NCBI GenBank assembly: GCA_009760855.2
Contig: WPIO01000312.1
Location: 1 to 12,500 of the forward strand
Direction: 5' to 3'
DNA length: 12,500 bases
Source of the DNA: Cristatella mucedo
Taxonomy: Eukaryota; Bryozoa; Phylactolaemata; Cristatellidae
Shown one piece after another: positions 1-8,102 of the stretch. The translations under genes were made by a program, and so were the position numbers. The notes beneath the pieces were generated by a model. That model did not search any database. It saw only the letters and a program-made list of their open reading frames with translations, and had not been told where the DNA came from. The number at the start of each line of letters is the position of its first letter. Within the stretch, counting starts at the first letter, position 1.

Positions 1-197
1 AAAACGCTTAGGCCCTTCTTTCTTTAATGCGACCCGGTGAATATTGCAAGGTCTGACTTTCCAGTGTTACAAATAAGGCGTTCATTCTCTAAAGGCTTTG
101 TAAGTTCATCTCTTGCAAAGACACCTCTAAAGTTTTTTATATCTAATTCTTTTATATAATTATTTATTTCTATATCTGTTAAAGCTGATGATTTTAC
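1..197 (-). pseudogene. Adenain-like cysteine protease (PRO) fragment, broken and cut by the window edge
   Basis: Reading the minus strand from about 197 downward gives an open segment with the string NFRGVFARDEL (roughly positions 102-136). This resembles the N-terminal region of adenovirus-type maturation proteases of Maverick/Polinton elements and adintoviruses, which cleave capsid precursors during assembly. The frame ends with a His codon (27-29) and a TAA (24-26). A different frame places a His codon at 37-39, followed by Val-Ala-Leu and a basic stretch that stays open to position 1, so a small indel lies around 30-60. The Cys half of the active site would be beyond the window. No ATG lies near the start of the segment, and a run of nine T (198-206) separates it from the upstream zinc-ribbon reading; the two may be one gene. 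Family assignment is from motif memory. Confidence 0.55.
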
Positions 198-476
198 TTT
201 TTTTTTATTTTGTCTATCGCACTCTTAATCTCAACAATTATTTGTTGTTCACTTGATCCTCTTCCAACTCTTCTTCCTTGTGATAAAGATTCTTCACCTA
301 CAGCAACTGGAACTGGAGTACTCCTTAGTCTAACAAACTTTGATTTCTTTTTTACTGCAGATCGTACAAATTATTCTTTTTACCATTCCTCTCATTCCTT
401 TCGTGCTATCCACCTCAACATACTCCTCGTGTAATGTGTCAGTCGACTTTTTACACTTCATACAATATATCTCCAT
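194..476 (-). pseudogene. Small zinc-ribbon protein with basic linker, frameshifted
   Basis: The minus-strand ATG at 474-476 opens a 48-codon frame with CMKC near the N-terminus (C5, C8) and CTIC near the C-terminus (C37, C40). This is a CxxC-CxxC zinc ribbon like those of small proteins in large DNA viruses and Polinton-type elements. It stops at 330-332. Shifting one base at about 334 opens a continuing frame rich in Arg, Ser and Gly that ends in a lysine run at 194-196, just before the protease-like segment. Two shifts bring the protease back into the frame of the zinc ribbon, so zinc ribbon, linker and protease may once have been one polypeptide. It is divergent from the ATPase, with a 28-bp gap. 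Its first residues, MEIYCMKC, resemble those of the minus-strand protein at 8098-8331. Confidence 0.55.
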
Positions 477-498
477 ATACAAATATATAAAATTTTAA

Positions 499-504
499 TA
501 TAGG
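499..504 (+). promoter_or_regulatory. TATAGG start-proximal motif of the ATPase gene
   Basis: TATAGG abuts the ATG at 505 inside a very AT-rich 28-bp divergent gap. The same hexamer, or TATAGA/AATAGG, precedes the starts at 1187, 2338, 3208, 4162, 5381, 6002 and 8342. It is inferred to be a shared viral promoter or initiator; function is not shown. Confidence 0.5.
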
Positions 505-1176
505 ATGTCTTTGGAAATTAAACCTTTTAATTTTGGACAGGATAGTGTTACCGGTCACAAAGAACCACTACCTAAAGAACCAATTAGGGCGTTAGTTTTA
601 GGTCCTAGTGGATGTGGTAAGACACAGTTAGTAATGAATTGGATATTTTATGGAAGATTAGACTATGATATCTGTACTATTATTGCTGCAAGTTTAGATC
701 AACCGGCATACCGTGGATTTATTGATATGACAAAAGGAAGCCCTGCATTTGTTTGGGTTAGTGGAGTAGATGAAATGCCAGATGTTGACTCATATAAGAA
801 ATGTAAGAACGTTGTTGCGTTAGATGATGTTATAAATGAAGATCAGAGTAATATATTGGATTACTTTACAAGAGGAAGACATAAAAAAATGAATATATTC
901 TATCTTGCTCAAGGATTTACAAGTGTTCCTAAAAGAAATATAAGAAACAATGTAATCTTTATAATAATCTTTAAACAAAATGGTACTGATATAGAATATA
1001 TACGGCGTTCATACGTTGGTGATATAGATGGAAAGAAATTTACAGATCGGGTCGATTCCTGTACAAGGAAAAGATTTGGATATTGTGTTATAGATCTAAC
1101 TAAAACCGAGGACGAAGGAAGATTTTGGTCTGTTGATGAAGAAGGAAAACAACTAATAACTATTTTCAATAATTAA
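505..1176 (+). CDS. A32/FtsK-HerA-type genome packaging ATPase
   Basis: This is an intact 223-residue ORF. It has a Walker A motif GPSGCGKT (residues 33-40), a Walker B motif VVALDD (103-108), an FTRGRH segment (121-126) fitting an arginine-finger region, and YLAQ (133-136) with the conserved polar residue after the central strand. This order is that of the poxvirus A32-like branch of packaging ATPases found in Polintons, adintoviruses and nucleocytoplasmic large DNA viruses. These enzymes use ATP to move viral DNA into preformed capsids. The length is normal for the short versions, which consist of little more than the ATPase core. The start follows TATAGG directly and no upstream in-frame ATG competes. 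The next gene begins 10 nt after the stop. It is one of very few undamaged genes here, so it is either recently inserted or spared by chance. Confidence 0.9.
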   Translation: MSLEIKPFNFGQDSVTGHKEPLPKEPIRALVLGPSGCGKTQLVMNWIFYGRLDYDICTIIAASLDQPAYRGFIDMTKGSPAFVWVSGVDEMPDVDSYKKCKNVVALDDVINEDQSNILDYFTRGRHKKMNIFYLAQGFTSVPKRNIRNNVIFIIIFKQNGTDIEYIRRSYVGDIDGKKFTDRVDSCTRKRFGYCVIDLTKTEDEGRFWSVDEEGKQLITIFNN

Positions 1177-1186
1177 TAGGAAAGGA

Positions 1187-1993
1187 ATGATTAACGGAAA
1201 GTTGTATCAAAGTAAAAATAAACAATACAAAGGAAGTGTTCAAGAAGCCCTTGATTTAGAAAACCTACTTAGTAATTTAGATAAGTTAAATGTTGCGACA
1301 ATACCTTACAATAGTGAAGAGATGGCAAGAATAGAAGCTGAAATTGTTGCTAGAGATCAAGTAGAACATAGACTAAATGAACGTGCTTTAGAGCATTCAA
1401 AAAATGATTCAGGTGACGTTGATTTTAATAAGCTTAAAGTAATGAGACCTAATCTTGCAATTCAAATGGAGACTAATAAACTAATTGAAAAAGCGATACA
1501 GCCTAAACCTAAAGAACCTCAAGATGTTTCTTTGGTTTTGAAAAAAGCAATTGCTGATATTAAATCTGGTGAACCTAAAAAAGCAATTAACAGAATAAAT
1601 CAAGAAAAGACTCATGCAGCTAATCCAAAAATAAGAGAAATTCTTGACGGTGCTCAAAAAACAGTGGCAGAAGGTTTTGATGTTAATCCATCTACTGGTA
1701 CTCCAAAGATTAATAAAGGATCTATAAAAGAAGTTGAAGAACCACCGGCTATAAGTACCCCAAAGAAAAAAGGAAGAAAAAGTAAAACTGCTTTACCGAC
1801 TGTAAGTGTTATAGAACCTAGTATAGAATCTAGTATAGAACCTGATGGAAGTGTTATAGAACCTAGCACATCTCAATTTACAACTGCTATAGAAGATACT
1901 TTACCTACAATTATTGAACACCCGTGGGTTACTAGGAAAGAGTTATTTCAAATTAGCATTAGACCTAAAACAGGAAGGATGTCATCAAAATGA
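1187..1993 (+). CDS. Uncharacterised basic, probably largely disordered protein
   Basis: This is an intact 268-residue ORF that I do not recognise. The N-terminal half is helical and charged. The middle is rich in Lys and Pro, with the basic patch KKKGRKSK at about residues 194-201. Near residues 207-227 come short repeats of the type IEPS (IEPSIESSIEP, then VIEPS). The C-terminus has an aromatic HPWVTRKELF-like stretch. It starts 10 nt after the ATPase stop, preceded by AATAGG (1175-1180), and its TGA overlaps the ATG of the next gene (ATGA, 1990-1993), so the three genes probably form one transcription unit. A basic, low-complexity protein in a capsid gene block could be a core or DNA-binding virion protein, but that is inference. 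Confidence 0.7.
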   Translation: MINGKLYQSKNKQYKGSVQEALDLENLLSNLDKLNVATIPYNSEEMARIEAEIVARDQVEHRLNERALEHSKNDSGDVDFNKLKVMRPNLAIQMETNKLIEKAIQPKPKEPQDVSLVLKKAIADIKSGEPKKAINRINQEKTHAANPKIREILDGAQKTVAEGFDVNPSTGTPKINKGSIKEVEEPPAISTPKKKGRKSKTALPTVSVIEPSIESSIEPDGSVIEPSTSQFTTAIEDTLPTIIEHPWVTRKELFQISIRPKTGRMSSK

Positions 1994-2283
1994 AAGAAGA
2001 TATAATGAAAATTACAGAAGATAATTTTGTAGAGAGTATTTATAATATCAAAGAAGAATTAGAGAATATAAAAGAAAGTATAAAACAACGAAGTATTCTT
2101 GACCATATAAAATCAGTGATTCCTAAATCAGGAGAAGGATTAAAAATCGTTCCAGTGTTTGTTAATAGTGATAAAGAAGTGTTTAGTAAGATTGATTTAT
2201 GGTTGAGAGAGCTTGCAGTTGGAAATAAAGGAGTTGTAAATTCAATAAGTGCTGCTGTAGATTATTTAGCTAGATATAGGTAA
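1990..2283 (+). CDS. Uncharacterised small helical protein
   Basis: This is an intact 97-residue ORF that I do not recognise. Residues 1-40 are acidic/basic and predicted helical by eye (heptad-like spacing in SIYNIKEELENIKESIKQ). A hydrophobic segment (IVPVFV, about residues 53-58) and a C-terminal amphipathic stretch ending in YLARYR follow. It has no cysteines and no signal peptide. Its ATG overlaps the stop of the preceding gene by the ATGA arrangement, and it lacks its own TATAGG motif, which suggests expression from the upstream transcript. AATAAA at 2307-2312, 24 nt after the stop, could end that transcript. An alternative start is the second in-frame ATG, four codons later (2005). Its role is unknown. 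Confidence 0.65.
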   Translation: MKEDIMKITEDNFVESIYNIKEELENIKESIKQRSILDHIKSVIPKSGEGLKIVPVFVNSDKEVFSKIDLWLRELAVGNKGVVNSISAAVDYLARYR

Positions 2284-2306
2284 GCACCAAAGTCTTATGT
2301 TGCAAA

Positions 2307-2312
2307 AATAAA
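2307..2312 (+). terminator. Poly(A) signal AATAAA after the ATPase gene group
   Basis: AATAAA lies 24 nt downstream of the stop at 2281-2283, in the 54-bp gap before the next TATAGA-led gene. Position and motif fit the end of the 505-2283 transcript; cleavage is not shown. Confidence 0.4.
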
Positions 2313-2337
2313 TAATCTTTTATTTTGTATATAGAAA

Positions 2338-3197
2338 ATGGGTGATCTTTTAGTTGTGGCAAAGACATACTTAAAAATATTGAAGTTATTAGAAAAAGTA
2401 GTCAAGCAAGTAAAGAAGGGTATGTGTTCAATATTATTGGAAATTCTAATCCACCTAGTCTTCGTATTAATACTCCTATTTCATTGAGAAACAAAAACCT
2501 AAAAGTTTGTTTTAAGAAGTTTGTTGGAATCAATTCCATAAAAAATATTACTACTTCAAATAATACTTTTGTTTATAGAAATGCTGGTGGTTCGGAACAA
2601 ACTGTAACTATAGAACCAGGAATTTATACTGTTGATAGTGATGACTTAAACACAGGTATTGTTGATAGGATTAATAATTATATTACTCAAACAGGATCAA
2701 AAACTGATAAGTTTGTAGTTGGTGTTAATACTGGTACCGCACACTCATGGATTACTATGCCTGTTAAATGGAGTTTTATTGCAAGTAAATCCTCTATTTC
2801 TAAAGTGCTTGGTTTTACTAAACCTGCTTATACAACGGATAGCAAGTTTTCAGAGTCATATCCAAATATTACACCAGTTATTTGTACTCCAAATAAAAAG
2901 TTTTATTCGGAAGAGCAGGTAAGTATTGCAGATGTAAAACTCGTTCTTGTGAATTGTAATCTAGTTGCTCCTGGAACAAGTTTTATAAATGGAATTGAAA
3001 CTCAAGCTTTAAGAAGTTTTGGATTTGATTTTTACCCATGGGATACAATGGTTTACGAACCAAACACTCTTGAATACCACAACATTTCTTCTGAAAGTAT
3101 TAGTGATATAACTGTTAGAATTACTGATCAGAACATGAAGTTTTTAGATTTTGGTGGTGAACAAATTGCTGTTATTATAGAAATTATAGAAATATAA
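2338..3197 (+). pseudogene. Structural-type viral protein (possible minor capsid/penton or spike), N-terminal frameshift
   Basis: The main open part runs from about 2346 to the stop at 3195-3197 and has no ATG near its beginning. An ATG at 2338, led by TATAGA (2330-2335), lies in a neighbouring frame, and a stop at 2343-2345 blocks the main frame upstream. A one-base indel at about 2343-2360 therefore separates the start from the body. The body is about 280 residues, beta-rich, with PGIYTVDSDDL followed by a helix, then SKVLGF, a VNCNLV segment and a C-terminal ITDQNMKFLDFGGEQIAV-like strand pair. This series of features recurs in uncharacterised virion proteins of Polinton-like viruses. It precedes two tandem genes of similar architecture. 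Penton, spike or receptor-binding roles are all possible; none can be shown here. Confidence 0.6.
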
Positions 3198-3207
3198 TAT
3201 AGGTAAA

Positions 3208-4172
3208 ATGACAATAAGGTTAACAGGTACATCCTCTTCAGATTATAAAACATTATGTCCTCCAATTAATTTAGGAGAAAATTCTGGATACAATGAAATA
3301 GGTTTAAGAAGGGTAGAATTTACATATGTAAACAGGGCCATATCAAACGTCTTTAGGAGTGTAAACGACAGACTTTGGTTTAAGTTTTCTCTTGGAGATG
3401 TTGGTAATCCCCAATATATTGAAATTGATTTTGGAAAAGAAGCAAATGGTACTCCTAAAACTTCAGGAACTTATGACAGTAACAAAATTGTTCTTGCTTT
3501 AAACGCGGCTTTAGCACTTAAGAAAAAAGATCCTGGTTCTGCATCATCGGCGTTATATAATGAAAGGGCTGGAAATGGAATAAAATTTAGTGTTGATACA
3601 GATGATAAAATAGTTATGCAAGTAGCTGGGGATAGTGTTGTTTTTCTTGGAGCCAACTTTTTCATTGAAAAAAACCTGAGTTTTATAGCATAGGAGATAC
3701 ACTAGGCTTTAACTCAAACGAACAGGGAACTTTTGACCGCGACATGGTTGGAGGAACTCCTTATGAAGCGGTAGAAAAAGCTATGTATTTTGCTGGATCT
3801 TATAAAGCGTGGAACAAAATGATTCAACCCGATAATACTGGTGTAAAATGGATAAGTGTTGATTGCGATTTGGTTGATCCACTAAACAATTATATAGAGA
3901 AAACAAAAGGGTTTTCAGAACAATCACTGTCTTTATATGTCATCGACACCGATGATATTTCTCCGGGTCAAAAAGTTGATTTACATATTCCAAATGTAAT
4001 GTATCTACCGACAAGGGGTGATATATCATTATTGAGTGGCTTTAGAATTTCATTAACAGATCAAAATGGAAATAGGATTAATACAATTACAGATTTTATA
4101 TCTACAATAGTTATTAGAAAAAGTAAAACAAGTATAGAAAAAATTAAAACAAATATAGAAAATGAAAATTAA
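3208..4172 (+). pseudogene. Structural-type viral protein, paralog A, frameshifted in an A7 run
   Basis: The ATG at 3208 follows TATAGG (3198-3203). The first frame ends at 3691-3693. A second frame becomes readable just after the stop at 3666-3668 and runs to the TAA at 4170-4172, so a one-base change lies in the A-run 3668-3674. Combined length is about 320 residues. The N-terminal part has GLRRVEFTY, an SGTYDSNKIVLALNAAL segment and a FSVDTDDKIVMQV strand pair. The C-terminal part has GDTLGFN, YFAGSYKAWNK, WISVDCDLVDP, FSEQSLSLYVIDTDDIS and VDLHIPNVMYLPT, then a TDQNGNRI strand. Nearly every block is repeated in the next gene, so the pair arose by tandem duplication. The last codons overlap the start of paralog B by 11 bp. 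It is probably a virion surface or vertex protein; this is inference. Confidence 0.6.
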
Positions 4173-5371
4173 GTTAACAGTAGCTTCTGACATAGAGTAT
4201 AAAACTAACTGCCCCACAATAATGCTTGGTCCTAAATCTGGGTATAAAAAAGTTGGGCTAAGAAGAATAGAATTTACTTACACATATAAAAGCATTGTAA
4301 AAATTGTTGCTCTTGAAAACGATATGCTTTGGTTTAAATCTAGCTCTTCAGCAGCTAATAACTTTTCCGTTTCAGTCCCTCCAGGTTATTATGATACTAC
4401 TAGACTTGTTGCAGCATTAAATAGAGGATTAGATGGTGCTGGATCACTTTACAACCCTTCACGAAGAGATAGTACTGGAATTATTTTTAGTGTTGGTGAT
4501 GGTGATCAAATAGTTATGAAAGTAGTGGGTGAATAAGTTGTTTTACTAGCAAGTGATATATCTGGTGTTATTCATAACATTGGAGATACTCTTGGATTTA
4601 ATACAAAGGAACAAGGAACATACGCCCCTGATTATGATTACGGTGATGGAAGAGAAGAAGATAAAAAAAATGAAAAATCACATTACTTCGCTGGAACTTA
4701 CACAGCATGGAATAAAAAAAAGGAATCCTCTAACTTCAATGACATTGAATGGATCAGTGTCGATTGCGACATAGTTAATCCAGAACATAATTATATGGAT
4801 CAGTGTCGATTGCGACATAGTTAATCCAGAACATAATTATATGGATCAGTGTCGATTGCGACATAGTTAATCCAGAACATAATTATATGGATCAGTGTCG
4901 ATTGCGACATAGTTAATCCAGAACATAATTATATGGATCATAGTCGATTGCGACATAGTTAATCCAGAACATAATTATATGGATCAGTGTCGATTGCGAA
5001 TATGGATCAGTGTCGATTGCGACATAGTTAATCCAGAACATAATTATATGGATCAGTGTTGATTGCGACATAGTTAATCCAGAACATAATTATATGGATC
5101 AGTGTCGATTGCGACATAGTTAATCCAGAACATAATTATATGGAGAGAAGAAAAGGATTTTCAGAACAATCTTTATCTTTATATACTATTGATACAAAAG
5201 ATATATCAGCAGGCGAGAAAGTTGATTTACATATTCCAAACATAATGTATCTACCTACAAAGGGGTGACATAAAAGGAATAAGTAGTTTTATGATTACTT
5301 TAAAAGATCAAAATGGAAATAAACTCAATGCAATTAGAGATGTCATAGCTACAATAGAAATTTCAAAGTAG
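4162..5371 (+). pseudogene. Structural-type viral protein, paralog B, with stop, minisatellite and frameshift
   Basis: The ATG at 4162 follows TATAGA (4154-4159). The N-terminal half parallels paralog A (GLRRIEFTY; PPGYYDTTRLVAALN; IIFSVGDGDQIVMKV). Three lesions follow: an in-frame TAA at 4534-4536, after which the same frame continues cleanly; an array of 46-bp units at 4750-5140 generated from the WISVDCD-coding part; and an extra base at the GGGG run 5262-5265, after which another frame reads to the TAG at 5369-5371. The array adds 345 bp (seven extra full units plus one 23-bp part unit), a multiple of three, so sequence after it is in the same frame as before, but stops occur inside the array. 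The gene cannot make a full-length product. Confidence 0.6.
4750..5140 (+). repeat. 46-bp tandem repeat (eight full units plus one 23-bp part unit)
   Basis: Full units start at 4750, 4796, 4842, 4888, 4934, 5003, 5049 and 5095, and a truncated unit occupies 4980-5002. The unit begins TGGATCAGTGTCGATTGCGA and ends ATAATTATA. The first unit is the normal coding sequence of paralog B; the others are almost identical. Differences include two changed bases in the 4934 unit (CATAG for CAGTG) and one C-to-T in the 5049 unit (TGTTG for TGTCG). Low divergence points to recent expansion, or to an assembly artefact. Confidence 0.95.
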
Positions 5372-5380
5372 TATAGGAGG

Positions 5381-5957
5381 ATGGGGAGCAATGCAAGGAA
5401 CGGTAATGGAAATACGAGAGGAAAGTATTACGGATCCGGTGTTTTGGATAAAGTAATAGACGGTGATGGAAGGGTAACACCTGTTTTAACCGGATTAACT
5501 GGTCTAAGCATGAACATTGCTAGCAAAGGAGTTGATATGCATCAAGCAAGGAAACTTACTGAACTACAAACAAGGAAAGAAAAGATTGATCAAGAATACG
5601 CTGTTAAACGAAGAGAGATGGATGATAAACTTGAAGAAGAAAGAAGAAAGAAAGAACTTGAATATGAGCTTGAGAAACGAAAAAAAGAAGAAGATTATGT
5701 TAGAAAGATGCAAGAAATGGAGCTTGAGAATAAGCGTGCAATGCTTGAAAAACTTAAACCAAAATCTAAAAGAGAAAAAAAAGGTAAAAACTGAAGAAAA
5801 AGTAGTAGACTACTCAGAAAATCTTAAAGAGAAAGATTCAAAAGCTTATGAAGAAGTTGATAGATTAATAAAAGATAAAGCTATTGTTCCTTATGCTCCT
5901 CAGAGAAGTGATGGTCATGGTGGGAGTGTGAAGAGAAAATTAGGAGCTGGTTTATAG
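5381..5957 (+). pseudogene. Coiled-coil, highly charged protein upstream of the capsid gene (frameshifted in an A8 run)
   Basis: The ATG at 5381 follows TATAGG (5372-5377), which itself begins right after the stop of paralog B. The N-terminus is Gly/Asn/Arg-rich with YYGSGVLDKV, then a short apolar stretch (TPVLTGLTGLSMNIASKGV, about residues 33-51). Residues about 55-125 form a continuous charged coiled coil of Glu/Lys/Arg heptads. This frame ends at about 5794 in a lysine-rich tail. A second frame, joined at the A-run 5775-5782, continues with DSKAYEEVDRLIKDKA and a basic Gly-rich end to the TAG at 5955-5957. Total length is about 190 residues. Polintons are known to encode coiled-coil proteins of unknown role near the capsid genes. 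A minor virion or scaffold protein would fit, but this is inference. Confidence 0.55.
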
Positions 5958-5967
5958 ATTCAAAGTA

Positions 5968-5973
5968 AATAAA
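5968..5973 (+). terminator. Poly(A) signal AATAAA after the coiled-coil gene
   Basis: AATAAA lies 10 nt after the TAG at 5955-5957 and ahead of a T-rich stretch and the TATAGG motif (5990-5995) of the capsid gene. The placement fits transcript termination between the two genes. Confidence 0.35.
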
Positions 5974-6001
5974 TTTTTAGTTTTTTTTATATAGGGAAAG
6001 A

Positions 6002-7069
6002 ATGGCAAGCGCAGATATTAGTGGTATACTTGAACTTGGAGATCCTGAGTTTCCTGATTGTAAACTTAAAGACTATCAATTCAGAGAGTGGTACCAAGTT
6101 AATGGAAACGAGACTGATAAAATTGATAGTAAATTAGTTACATTCGTAGTACCTGGTGAACAGCAAACATGTTATGTTCTGCCTGATGGTTATCTTTAAC
6201 TTGAAGGAAGGGTTGGTGGTGCACCAGCAAATCCAAGTGATCCGCCAACGACACTTAACAGAAAGCTTGCTTTAGGACCAGTTAATAACGCCGGGGCATG
6301 GTTGCTTAGTAGTATGAGAATTAGACTTGGCACTGAAGAAATTGAAAGTCTTCCTTTGAAAGAAGCCGTTGGAACTGTTTCAACAATTATGGGGCTTCTA
6401 TGCTATCCAAATGATTATAACAGAACTGAAGGTCCTGCTACTGGATGGAAGAAAGACGAGGCAAATGAATTGTGTGATTTGACTTCAAATCTTGGACCAT
6501 ATACTAGCCCTGAAGCTTCTAAAGCATCAACCACAAACAATGGTTTCATCTATAGAAGAGGTCTTATAAACAATACTATTGAAGCAGATGCAGACGTTGG
6601 ATCATTCACTATTGGAATACCTCTTGCAAGACTTTCTGGTTTTTGTGCTGATATGAATAAAATTCTTTATAATATTCCTTTCACTCTTGAACTTACGAGG
6701 GTTGGAGGAGATGATAAAAACTTTATCTTAACTGGAGATTCAGCAGCAGTTGGTACAACTACAAATACTCTTACAACTAAAGCACCCAATGCTACTTTTA
6801 CAGATGCTGCAAACGATGGTGCTTATACTACTTTCAAAGTTGCTATGTCAAAAATGAGACTAGTACATTTTAACAATAAAAAACTTTTGCTTATGATATC
6901 AAATATTATATTAGAAAAGTAGAGATACAAGTAATTGAAGAAGAAGATCCGCTTAGATTTATAAGAATTATTCCTGTGGTCAAAGAAGTGTTAGAGAGAT
7001 CTAAAATGTTAATAAATAATTATATGGATGAGCAAAAAGTTTCACAGCGAGGACCGTGCATCGAAGAAT
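6002..7069 (+). pseudogene. Double jelly-roll-type major capsid protein, one stop and one frameshift
   Basis: The ATG at 6002 follows TATAGG (5990-5995). The frame is interrupted by a TAA at 6197-6199 and then continues in the same frame to 6922. From the A-run 6878-6883 a different frame carries on with FAYDIKYYIRKVEIQVIEEE to the TAG at 7067-7069. The segment PLARLSGFCADMNKILYN followed by a TLELTR strand matches the most conserved element of Polinton, adintovirus and related major capsid proteins. Other recognisable parts are the N-terminal DYQFREWYQV and the MRIRLGTEEIESLPLKE segment. Combined length is about 355 residues, short for a double jelly roll, so internal deletion is possible. 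The product would build the icosahedral shell from trimers packaged by the ATPase and matured by the protease encoded to the left. Confidence 0.7.
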
Positions 7070-7093
7070 AGTGGTCTCATTCTTTCTGATCGA

Positions 7094-7874
7094 ATGATGC
7101 GAATGGAAATGAAGAATTATAAACTTAGCTGACCCCGTCAACGACTATGACGCTGTTACAACGGCCAACGCCGACGCTAACTTTGTCGTTAATACAGGAA
7201 TAACAATGAATCTTGGTGGTAAACGTATTGCAAATCTAGGAGCAGGTGTTAACCCCACTGACGGTGTAAACGTTTCACAAGTAAATAATTATGTTAGGAA
7301 GACTGGAGATACAATGTTGGGAGATCTAGATATGAATGGAAAAGCCATAACATCTACTTATTGGAATTCTGATAATACCAATCCAGTAGTCTTAAACGAT
7401 GATTATTGTGTTACTTATGGAGGAATGAAAAGAGATGTAGTATTGAAAGCATTTCCTTCAACAACAAATATCAATGTGGGTGTTAACTCGATTACTAATG
7501 TTGCAGAGCCTGTTAACCCCTCTGACGTTGCTACAAAGAATTACGTAGATAAAACACTTAAAAAAATAACGGAAGTAATCTCAATTTCAATGGACCCTAA
7601 AGCATTAAATTCAATTTTAAATCTATCAACCCCTTACTCATGGACAAATAAAATGTCTCCACCAATAATGATATTAAATGTTATGGTTGTTGGAGCATCT
7701 AATTGTGTATTCCTAAAACCTAATACTGATACAACAGTAGTATCTGGTGATGTAAGAGCTATAAACACTTCTTCAACAGGTGTTAACTTAAAGTACTATG
7801 CATATTTCTCTAGATTATCTACAGAGTATTACTTCGTTGATAGCGCAGGAAAACTAAAGGTTGATCTTGGTTAA
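7094..7874 (+). pseudogene. Fiber-like protein with NL-x-DP-x-DAV repeats, N-terminal frameshift
   Basis: The main frame is open from 7113 to the TAA at 7872-7874. It holds three copies of a repeat of the form N(L/V)-x-x-(P/G)V-N-x-x-D: NLADPVNDYDAVTTANAD, NLGAGVNPTDGVNVSQVNNY and NVAEPVNPSDVATKNYVD. Between them come MxLGGKRI and MLGDLDMNGKAI strands. This is the pattern of trimeric tail-fiber and collar repeats known from phages and from fiber genes of Polinton-like elements. The last 100 residues form a separate beta-rich head. In-frame ATG codons upstream are lacking before 7206; ATGs at 7094 and 7097 lie in another frame that enters the repeats only through a one-base shift near 7119-7127, so either the N-terminus is broken or translation starts at 7206. 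A spike for host attachment is likely; there is no TATAGG motif in front. Confidence 0.6.
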
Positions 7875-7895
7875 TCAAAGGTAAATCTTGGTTAG
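7857..7895 (+). repeat. 21-bp in-frame duplication of the fiber stop region
   Basis: Positions 7857-7874 code for KVDLG plus a stop, and 7878-7895 repeat them in the same frame as KVNLG plus a stop, with a 21-bp period. Losing the first stop would add seven residues. Confidence 0.7.
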
Positions 7896-8097
7896 TTATA
7901 TACCCTCCTGAAAAGTATAAATGAACTATTAAAACTATTAACTCATTTAACTTTGTCGCTTTGTGTTTACCTTTAGCAACTGGAAATAATTTAGAAATAG
8001 AACAGATGGCTTCGTGATCTAAACAATGATGTAAAGAAGTAGAAAAACATTGTTTTTTTAATTGTTTCTTAGCCAGTAAATACAGTTTAGTTGGTTT
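7896..8097. other. Gap between fiber and minus-strand zinc protein, with an open minus-strand frame
   Basis: No plus-strand gene is visible. On the minus strand the frame of the zinc protein continues without a further stop after the TAA at 8098-8100 through this gap, including a Cys/His-bearing stretch (HHCLDHEAIC). Either the TAA is a premature stop and the gene is longer, or this is chance openness in AT-rich DNA. AATAAA overlapping the TAA supports the shorter gene. Confidence 0.4.
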
Positions 8098-8102
8098 TTA
8101 TT
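8097..8102 (-). terminator. Minus-strand AATAAA overlapping the stop of the zinc protein
   Basis: TTTATT on the plus strand reads AATAAA on the minus strand and contains the TAA stop codon (8098-8100). Stop/poly(A) overlap is a common economy in compact viral genomes. Confidence 0.35.

Noticed and set aside
210-434. 74-codon plus-strand frame
   Set aside because: It lies antisense to the zinc-ribbon/protease readings, and its composition is that of a shadow frame.
909-1169. 86-codon minus-strand frame
   Set aside because: It is antisense to the intact ATPase, with no motifs.
4750-5140. CRISPR array
   Set aside because: Units abut without spacers and the unit is part of the coding sequence of the gene it interrupts, so it is a minisatellite in animal DNA.
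6878-6884. Programmed -1 frameshift at AAAAAAC in the capsid gene
   Set aside because: The heptamer is not in the required register to the zero frame (codons are AAA AAA CTT), and the gene also has a stop; an indel in the A-run is simpler.
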